From the NCBI GenBank assembly GCA_934047225.1, contig OW203991.1, forward strand, positions 8,804,001 through 8,868,000: a stretch of 64,000 nt of DNA. Reading direction: 5' to 3'. The stretch's first letter is position 1. Each line of letters begins with the position of its first letter. Source of the stretch: Ypsolopha sequella. Lineage: Eukaryota > Arthropoda > Insecta > Lepidoptera > Ypsolophidae. Shown piece after piece: positions 56,261 to 64,000 of this stretch. The notes below the pieces were generated by a model. That model searched no databases and was not told the origin of the DNA. It saw only the letters and a program-made list of their open reading frames with translations. Made by a program: the position numbers and the translations under genes.

Positions 56261-57627
56261 TTATTTCCATTTCAACATTTCCCTGTAATCGAAAAACTCA
56301 TTCAAGGAATAAAAACTGCCCTTTATTAGCCAGTCGTGAAGTTTGTTTTCGAATTTGGTTAATGGTAACTCTTTGAATTCATCAGGCAAAGCATTAAATA
56401 CCTGGATAGCCATATGGTAAACATTCTTTTTCACGAGTGTTAGTTTGCATCTCGGAATATGTAGTCTTTCTCCTACATTCTTTCTTTGCGTTCTTTGAGT
56501 AATATCATTTTTTTTAGGAAAGTATTGTGGGTGTTGGCGTACAAAAATGGCAATCTGTTTTATATATAAGCAGGGTAAAGTAAGAATTTTAAGTTTTATG
56601 AAACTTGGCTTGCAGGAGTCCATGAAATGCATACCACACATGGCTCTTACACATTTTTTTTGAATTTTAAAAGCTCTATCCATATCTGATGAATTACCCC
56701 ACAATATTAATCCATATTGTAGAGTGGATGCTACATACGCATAATATGCATTCATTGCGACTTGTAGTGAGACCACTTCTCTTAGTCGACGAAGTGCAAA
56801 AATAAACCTATTAAGCTTCGTGCAAACCACGTCAATGTGTTTCTTCCATTTGCAATTTTTGTCTAGGAAAAGACCTAAAAATTTAGTACAGTCAACTTCT
56901 TCTATAAGCGTGTCATTATACTTGACTTTAAGTTGTACAGGCGGTGCTCTGTTTGTGTGAAATTGCATCATCTTTGTCTTGTTAACGTTTACCTTTAAAT
57001 TATTTTTATTCAACCAATGAATAACTTTTTTTACAGTCTTGTTAATGTCATTTTCAAAATTTGTTTTTCCGTTACCTTTAATTAATATTGTTGTGTCATC
57101 AGCAAATAATACTGTTTTGTGATCCATTATTGTCGGGAGGTCATTTATGTACAATAAAAATAAACAAGGTCCCAAGATGCTCCCTTGTGGAACGCCAAAT
57201 TCATTAAGCATATAATTAGACCTGTATTTATTAAGTTTATATTTATCGTCTAACCTACTGATTTCAGTGCACTGATATCTGTTTTGCAAATAGCTTTTTA
57301 TCCAATCTTTTGCCACTCCTCGAATGCCATATTTTTCTAGTTTGTTTAGTAGGAGCTTATGATGCACAAGGTCGAACGCTTTGCTCATGTCAAAGAATAA
57401 AGCGATAATTGGCGTACCCTCGTCAATACATTCTGTTATTGATTTCATAAGCTCAAAGTTAGCCAATGTAGTGGATTTATTTTTCAAAAAGCCATTTTGT
57501 TGAGGTCGTATGATGTTAAAACTGTTGAGGTAGTCGTTAAGACGCCTTAAAAATATTTTTTCTATTACTTTAGATATAAAAGCAATCAGAGTGATTGGTC
57601 TATAGTCATTTGGATCATTTGAATCTT
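56261..57627 (-). CDS. Jockey/CR1-type LINE reverse transcriptase, 5'-truncated
   Basis: From the first ATG (57487) 408 codons are open, and the frame extends upstream to 57627 with NDYRPITLIAFISKVIEKIF and IRPQQNGFL. RT motifs seen, numbered from that ATG: LFFDMSKAFDLVHH (31-43), FGVPQGSILGPCLFLLYIND (97-116) and LFADD (127-131, catalytic Asp pair). A WN-type tail is represented by VFNALPDEFKELP. It is open through the RT and thumb to a natural stop. A TAA directly upstream at about 57630 marks the truncation point, where the endonuclease domain and the first RT motifs are lost. No ORF1 is visible. Intact over 450 codons, so a recent insertion, but dead for lack of endonuclease. It lies upstream of the Side-like gene on the same strand. 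Confidence 0.85.
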
Positions 57628-57662
57628 AAATAAAACCTTATATTTCATGTCTAGCCAATTTC

Positions 57663-57926
57663 TTATTTTATGACGATCAATAATGATTCAGTTTGTTCGT
57701 AGTCTTTTTCTATCAGGAAGCTGTTTATTACGTTTTTGAATTTTTTAATCGGATATTGGTACAACTTTATAGCCTTATTTATAGTATTTAATAGTCGAGG
57801 CTTTTGAAATAACCCAAATCTTTGGCCAAAAGATGTGTTTTGAAAAGGTACTAAGGCCGTTGGGGGTCGCCTTGTTGAAAAGTCTTGATCAGTTGCTGGG
57901 GGACAGGTTTTTGTTATTGAAAGCAC
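57663..57926 (-). pseudogene. Probable LINE ORF2 C-terminal remnant
   Basis: The minus-strand product has FSTRRPPTALVPFQNTSFGQ, then KPRLLNTINKAIK and IKKFKNVINSFL, resembling the last part of jockey-type RTs before the stop. The truncated LINE at 56261-57627 is inserted just downstream. Confidence 0.4.
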
Positions 57927-58611
57927 TGGTCCTCTAAAAAGGCCGGTTTGGATGAATCATGTTATGATTCTGTTCTAATGCCGTCTCTTTTGCACGCGTG
58001 AAAAAACTCTGACTCCATCCTACTTACAAACCATTTTATGATTCACCAAAATGCTATACGTAAAAGGTTTGTTGAGCATGACCTTAAAATACAATTTTCG
58101 ACAATTTTCTAATTAAGAAATAGTTAACTTTGTTTTGTACTTTGTACAGTTTGGCGTAACTGTATTGCGTTAACTGTGTTTTTAAATGGTAATAAAACAA
58201 AAAAAAAACGAAATAAATAAAAGACAATTTAATAAGTGTACACATACTTAAATGTTACTTAAACATAAAATACACTAATATTTATTTATAAACATATATT
58301 ATGTACAAAAATAACGTAGAGAACCAGTAAATAAACAATGATAATAGTAGCAGAGGTAGATAGATCGTTCAGTGATTGGTAAGTAAATATACAATTACTA
58401 GCACATAAATTCCTATAAACACTGGTGCTTGCGTTTTAAACTTAAAATTTATTTTTGACTTCATCATTTATTTATTTATTTAATTTAGAACCTTAGCCTA
58501 CTAACAGTGATTTTCACTAACTCGTAAGCTAAGTTATTAGCACATTAACAAATTTTAACACAGGATGGTACTTATGAAACTAAATGCTAAAAAAAATTCT
58601 AACAAGAAGAA

Positions 58612-58783
58612 CAAATTTTGATAAAGTAATAATAAAAATGTCAATTTCTGGGTATTTATTCAGGAGCAGATTTAGCAGGGTACACGCGTGAAAGGTGGGC
58701 GCAAAACGAGCATGCTGTGTGCGTACCACACCCGTCGCAAAGAGCAGGCGTGACCGCGACATCGCGTACCTGTTCGGTGCCAC
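58612..58783 (-). pseudogene. Probable RT C-terminal remnant
   Basis: Reads SRSRLLFATGVVRTQHARFA then PTFHACTLLNLLLNKYPEID. I recall this RFxPTxxAxTLLNxLL pattern at the C-terminus of lepidopteran LINE proteins. A more GC-rich island in AT-rich DNA. Confidence 0.45.
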
Positions 58784-58810
58784 CAGCGCGCAGCCTATTA
58801 TATATCATTT

Positions 58811-59205
58811 TTTTCAATGCATGTGCTCGTAAAGGCCCACTTTTTATGCATCAAACCCGAACAGAAAGTCGATTATTTTGCCCTAGGGCTTTATTATTAT
58901 TATTTTTTTTAATTTATTTACAATGGTTGGCTAACCTGCAGCCTTTCTTGTGTACCATAAATGTCATACTTTTTTTCCACTGTTTAACGGCTCTGGATAC
59001 CTAGTCCTTTTGAGCCAATTACAATTTAAAGTTCACAAAATTATATTTGTTTTATTTCCTCACACTATGCATTGAAAAACGTAGTATGATACACGGGCGT
59101 AAGAGCAATAAATTACTCGGTTACGTTTGAAACACTCGCTACGCTCGTGTTTTAAATCGTCCTCGTAATTTATTCCTTTGCGCCCTTGTAGCATAAACTA
59201 CTATA
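58811..59205 (+). repeat. 400-bp interspersed repeat, copy 3 of 3
   Basis: Direct copy of 20771-21159 including CGCTACGCTCGTGTTTTAAA and the terminal hairpin GTAGCATAAACTAC. Confidence 0.75.
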
Positions 59206-59761
59206 ATGTTTTTGGACCACCCGTGTGGGAAGAGTACGCCTTCAAAGACAGGTCCAAATTGCAGTTGTAGTACGTATTACCCTTAATATCTTTATTGAAC
59301 ACCTACTGAAGGTTAATAGCAAAATGTATTTTGATAATTAAAACAAGAGTGAACTACGTAATTACCCCAAGAAGGGGAATGTGGAGGAAATTTAATAGTT
59401 ACCCACCACCCCACCCTCCAACCATTTCCCCAGGCGATGACGAATCATTTTCGCACGAGGCCTGGCCCCGAATGAGCTTTCACATCTCACATTATAATAA
59501 TCGATGTGTCACTTAGAGCCTTATGAATATTTTACGTCTCTAGTAAGCCTCCCCATCCGGTATACTCCCTTAAATGTCGTTCGGAATTTAAATTTGTGGC
59601 TGTATTCAACACGTTCTCAGGTCACGTTCAAAACAAAAGATTGTAGCTCTGTTCCAATTTAATAAGAAAAAAACTGTATTTCATTAAAAGCAAAGTAAGT
59701 AAAAAGAATATGCCCAATCTTACAAGGTTTCTTTCTATTTGAAAGTTCCCAATATTCATTA

Positions 59762-61609
59762 ACGCAAACAAAAGATAGAACTCAGCAAAATCTATAGAAA
59801 AACCAAAGATAATATAAAAAAAGACTTTAAAAATTACAGATTAAAAATACTAGAAGAAAATCTTCTTCGCTCTGGAGCACTAAGGAAAGCACAGAAAACA
59901 CTTACCAGAAGTAGACCTATAATGGCAAGTCTTTGTAACAAAAAAGGTAAAATCAAAACCAATAGAGATGAAGTTATGCGTGTAGCCACAGAATTCTATG
60001 AGGATCTCTACTCTTATAAAAGTCAAACAAGTATCAATTTTAAAAATAATACTTCCGAATGCAAAGTAACAGAGATAACCGCTACCGAAGTTGTAAGAGC
60101 TTTTAAAAGTTTAAAAAAAGACAAAAGCCCTGGACCTGACAAACTTACAAATGAAATTTTAATGGCAGGAAAATCCGCTTTACTAGAGCCTTTAAAAATT
60201 CTTTTTAATAAAATCCTGAAAGACAAAGAAATACCTACCCAGTGGACAGAGGCACACATCTCACTTATTTACAAGAAAGGAGACCCTAATGATATAGGAA
60301 ACTATCGCCCTATAAGTCTTATGTCAAACATCTACAAAATGTTTTCATATATTATACTTCAAAGGATTACTCCCGAAATAGACAAAAACCAACCTCCAGA
60401 ACAAGCAGGATTTATAAAAGGATTTTCAACGATAGATCACATTCAATCAGTAAGTCAACTTATAGAAAAACACAATGAATACCAATTACCGTTGTATCTG
60501 GGATTTGTAGACTATAAAAAACCTTCGATTCCATATCTCATGAATCTATTTGGAATGCGCTTCAAGAACAGAACATCGAGAAGGATTATATTGAAGTCAT
60601 AAAAGCCATTTATAACAACAGTACTGCTAAAGTAAAAACGGACAAATTAGGTCGTAAGTTCAAAATTGGTAGAGGAGTGAGACAGGGCGACCCAATGTCA
60701 TCGAAGCTCTTTTTAGCGGTTCTAGAGATGGTATTTCGAAAAATGAGGTGGAAAAATAGAAAAGAAGGATTAATGATCAGTGGAGTCCGTCTATCAAATT
60801 TACGCTTTGCTGATGATCTAGTAATATTTGCATCATCTGCCTGTGACCTAACCCGTCTACTCCAGGAACTAGATTCAACAAGTAAAGAGATCGGTCTGGA
60901 AATGAGTGACACCAAAACGAAAATTATGTCAAATTGGACACAGATCCCAATTAGAATCAATAACACCGAACTTTACTATGTAGACCAGTACATTTACCTC
61001 GGAAAAGTGATCGCATTCACTGAATGTACTAAAAAAGAAGTTGAAAGAAGAATCGGAAATACTTGGAAAAAGTACTGGGCTATGAAAGAAATCTTCAAAA
61101 GCAAACTTTCGGTCACTTTAAAAAAGAAAGCTGTCGACAGCTGCTTACTTCCATGCCTCACATATGGATGTCAGACCTGGACAATGACTAAAGAAATTGT
61201 GCAAAAAATAAAAGTTTGCCAAAGAGGTATAGAAAGGAGCATGCTAGGACTAAAACTACAGCAAAAAATAAGAGCTAGTGAAATAAGAAAACGCACCAAA
61301 GTTATAGATGCCGCTGAACACGCTCTAAAAATGAAATGGCAATGGGCAGGACATGTGGCGAGAATGAATATAATAGACTGTGCCAGGTGGACAAATATTA
61401 TCACAAACTGGAAACCTCAAATTGGCAAACGAAAAATCGGCCGTCAAAAACGTCGATGGGAAGATGACATAGTAAGCGCAGCCGGAAGACAATGGAGAAC
61501 AATTGCTCAAGATAGAGAGAAATGGAAAGAAATAGAAAAGTCCTACCTAGATATTTTTAAGGAAACTAAGCATTACGATGAGGGAGGCCATGGTCAGAAC
61601 GACCTCTAG
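59762..61609 (+). pseudogene. RTE-like LINE ORF2, 5'-truncated with one frameshift
   Basis: In frame 59762-60519: linker IELSKIYRKTKDNIKKDFKN, then KSLKKDKSPGPDKLTNEIL, ISLIYKKGDPNDIGNYRPIS and GFVDYKK, the first RT motifs. A single missing base at about 60519-60522 (before the expected FD) shifts the frame. From 60521 it continues SISHESIWNALQ, GRGVRQGDPMSSKLFLAVLE and LRFADDL (catalytic). The tail has LTYGCQTWTM, KWQWAGHVARM and RRWEDDIV to a TAG at 61609. The endonuclease is missing. Apart from the lost base it is open over about 615 codons. It resembles the broken copies at 17259 and the fragment at 26215. Confidence 0.85.
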
Positions 61610-61756
61610 TTTTTTTATGATTATTATTTTTTTTTTTTTCAAGCTAGTATTGTACTTGATACACTAATCCTAATATTCATATACATACTTTTCTAATACT
61701 TTAAATTTTGCAAAACTATAATTTGTTATTTAAGAAAACTAGAATTAAATTGGCTA

Positions 61757-61778
61757 ATAAATAAATAAATAAATAAAA
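61757..61778 (+). repeat. (TAAA)n tail of the RTE-like LINE
   Basis: Five TAAA units about 150 bp after the stop codon; the likely 3' terminus. Confidence 0.6.
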
Positions 61779-61920
61779 ATATTCATTAAATACGTATACT
61801 TATTGCTTGTAATGAGCCCGTCTCCTAGACGAAGATTTTTATGAAAATCATTTGCAATTAAAAAGCTAAAAACATTTCGGTATCTCAAAAATTACGAAGT
61901 TAGTGACAATCAAAGTGAGC

Positions 61921-62400
61921 TTAAGGCAATTACCATCGCCAAATTAGCAGCTCGATATTTGTCACTACAGATATCAACGGAAACGACATTGAAATAACGT
62001 TCATATCAGCGCGCAATGCATAGTGGCTGTTACGAGTATGACGCTCGCTGCGTCCTTGAGAGGGCGAAATAGGAGAAAATTATACTTTTCACTTGGACGT
62101 GATTACTCGATTGAATAATCTTATGTTATGTTTATAGCTATAAAGTTTATCTATTTATCAAAGCATAAATTAATTCAATCGGCCAAGCCACTCAGGAGCA
62201 GTAGGGAATTTGAGGTCAAAAAACACCATTCAGTAAAAAAAAAAATCATGTAGAAGTTTTGGTGGTATGAAAAAGAAAAATGTAGCATATGTTGTCTAAG
62301 AGTTGATTATTCATAATACATTTTTTCATTATATTTGGTTTGGCCATAAACGCGGAGTAGGCTTTAGAAAGTACCCATTTGGCAATAGTAAGGCCCTTAA
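61921..62400 (-). mobile_element. TTAA-bounded element of 480 bp, copy 2
   Basis: Reverse complement of 40587-41063; starts TTAAGGCAATTACCATCGCC and ends TTGGCAATAGTAAGGCCCTTAA. Its right TTAA is shared with the next element. Confidence 0.75.
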
Positions 62401-62819
62401 GAGGCTATGCAAATTTTATTTTTGTCACTTCACTCCAAGCGAAAAATCGCGCAGTGCGTGAGGGGCGGATTCAGGGCGAAAGGGGAAATTGTTAGTTTTA
62501 TAATTATTATAAAAAAACTAAAATAGCTAGCAAAATATCAAATTTCAAATCTCTTGATATTGTTAAAACACACCTAATAAAATACTTTTGAGTTCTGTAT
62601 ATGGTTCCTACTAGTCAAACGAGGAGAAAAAGTGTGTTTGAAGACCTCATTTCAACAATTATTTCTATCGAGGAAAATTTATCCAAACATGTTTTCCAAT
62701 TTCAAAACCCTAGAGTATATAGTCAAAATGCGTATACCAGAAACTGATTATAATTTTCCGTGTATTTCATGAAATACACAGAAAAGAAACACCTGTATTT
62801 TTTTCGCATATCACCTTAA
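62397..62819 (+). mobile_element. TTAA-bounded MITE of the 420-bp family, copy 3
   Basis: Left TTAAGAGGCTATGCAAA and right TTTCGCATATCACCTTAA are inverted with four mismatches. Matches 8116-8511 in reverse and 32037-32460 in outline. Confidence 0.7.
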
Positions 62820-63569
62820 AGGCGTTCCTCGTGATGTCATCTGACATGATTTCATACTAAAAGTGATTAATATCGCTATCGCTAACTTCAGTATTAAAAG
62901 AAATTTTTCGAAAATTCAAAAAGTTTTGTGCTTTGCTATAACTAATTAATCTGTTACTATAAAAATAAACTGATATTTCACTATTCGACTGATGACGGGG
63001 CACACCGAGGGCCGAAATAAATCGAGTTATAATCTTTTTTTAATTGTTTTAATAAAAAATCTCACTTACAAAATAAAAATATGAGACTAGCCTCCAAAAT
63101 ATAAAGGATATTTAATAATCAAGAATATAAAACAAATAGTTATGACAATTTCAAAATCATAAAGTATTTATTACTTAGTTATTGTTTATAGGTACGTTAC
63201 TAATGAACAAGTTAAAAAAATATTAAACATTATTCACTAAAACGATAAAAAAACTAATAAAATTTTTAAAACAAAATCTCAGTCACTGGTATTCCAATTT
63301 CAGAATATAATAATAATTTATACTAACTTATATAACAAATTAGAAAGTTTATTAGGGAATATTATTCATATTATTAATAAACTTAGCTCCAAATATCATT
63401 TGCAATGATAAATCATGCAAAAAATAATAATAATTAGGAATATTGAATGAAACATACATTCTATTATTTTGTGTTCTCACAGAATTTTATATAAATATAG
63501 ATACTATGTCGGTACTATTTGGACACCTAAAAACGGGCAAAGGCTAATTTCAGAAACAAACGTTAATTT

Positions 63570-63650
63570 AGGGCACACAGGTATAACTCACAGTGTTTCC
63601 CCCCTCCCACAAATGGCAAGTAAACAAGTACTACCGATATAAATTATGTA
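63570..63650 (-). mobile_element. Diverged SINE fragment
   Basis: TTAGGGCACACAGGTATAAC and CACAGTGTTTCC parallel the antisense SINE body at 54800-54850. Confidence 0.35.
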
Positions 63651-63669
63651 AAACCCATTAGAACCATAG

Positions 63670-63826
63670 TTTTAATTCTGAAGGCTTTACTTTTAGTTTT
63701 AGTGCTGTCAAAACTAAATTTTCTTCATTGCAAAATAGTCCTTAACTGTTAGGGTTAGAAGTTAAATTACTTTGAAAGTTTTCAAGTTTTGACAGCACTA
63801 AAACTAATATTAAAACCTTCAGAATC
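63670..63826. mobile_element. Palindromic MITE
   Basis: TTTTAATTCTGAAGG..TTTTAGTGCTGTCAAAAC mirrors GTTTTGACAGCACTAAAA..CCTTCAGAAT. Confidence 0.6.
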
Positions 63827-63924
63827 GGCTTTAATAGGTACATACCCGAACTAGGAGCAAACCCAGTTCAGATTGAGAATTCTACGAAATAAAAGTTTGA
63901 ACAAAAATAATTTATGTACTGACT

Positions 63925-64000
63925 AGCGACCGGCCCTGGCTTCGCACGGGTAACACTGAGTATATCCATGGCTGAATGACATGTGAAAACCTGAGGGGGT
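63925..64000 (+). repeat. Start of a dispersed insect repeat, cut by the window edge
   Basis: ACTAGCGACCGGCCCTGGC then TTCGCACGGGTAACACTGAG is a common lepidopteran repeat opening. Confidence 0.4.

Noticed and set aside
59331..59516. 61-codon plus-strand frame
   Set aside because: Proline-rich chance frame with no domain; lies between a repeat copy and the RTE-like LINE.

Overview
The window looks like a piece of a moth or butterfly (Lepidoptera) nuclear genome. It is AT-rich, almost devoid of long open frames, and packed with insect-type transposon debris. Genes are split by very long introns. The repeat types (an aaccgacttc foldback element, CTAG-ended and TTAA-bounded miniature elements, RTE-like LINE tails ending in TGGATGGA repeats) are ones I associate with Lepidoptera. 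No bacterial, organellar or viral gene order is present, and no tRNA gene, rRNA or CRISPR array was seen.

The one clear host gene lies on the minus strand and was pieced together from splice signals. A signal-peptide exon (50417-50525) is followed by a 45.2 kb intron. Then come two exons (5132-5264 and 3512-3720) that together encode a complete V-type immunoglobulin domain of the Sidestep (Side) family of neuronal cell-surface proteins. All junctions are GT-AG and the codon phases agree. The remaining Ig domains and membrane anchor must lie beyond the left edge. Other coding traces are a THAP zinc-finger exon (30173-30435, minus) and a decayed YqaJ/lambda-exonuclease-type nuclease domain (35998-36410, plus). 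Both sit inside the giant intron.

Layout from left to right. 1-1360: 3' part of a LINE reverse transcriptase with a C-terminal C2H2 finger. 3.0-5.3 kb: Helitron-like repeat, a hAT-like element nested in another, and two Side exons. 5.3-50.4 kb: the giant intron, holding TTAA-bounded MITEs, a 2.2 kb foldback element with tandem repeats in its arms, a tRNA-derived SINE, hAT-like and Harbinger-like MITEs, LINE tails, hammerhead-like motifs, and the THAP and YqaJ remnants. 50.4-51.0 kb: start of the Side-like gene with a possible promoter. 51-64 kb: upstream DNA with a jockey/CR1-type LINE (minus), an RTE-type LINE with one frameshift (plus) and more MITEs.

The genes do not form a pathway. The window is one host gene whose first intron and upstream flank have been repeatedly invaded. 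The most unusual pattern is the large set of TTAA-bounded palindromic elements. Three pairs of them sit back to back and share a single TTAA.
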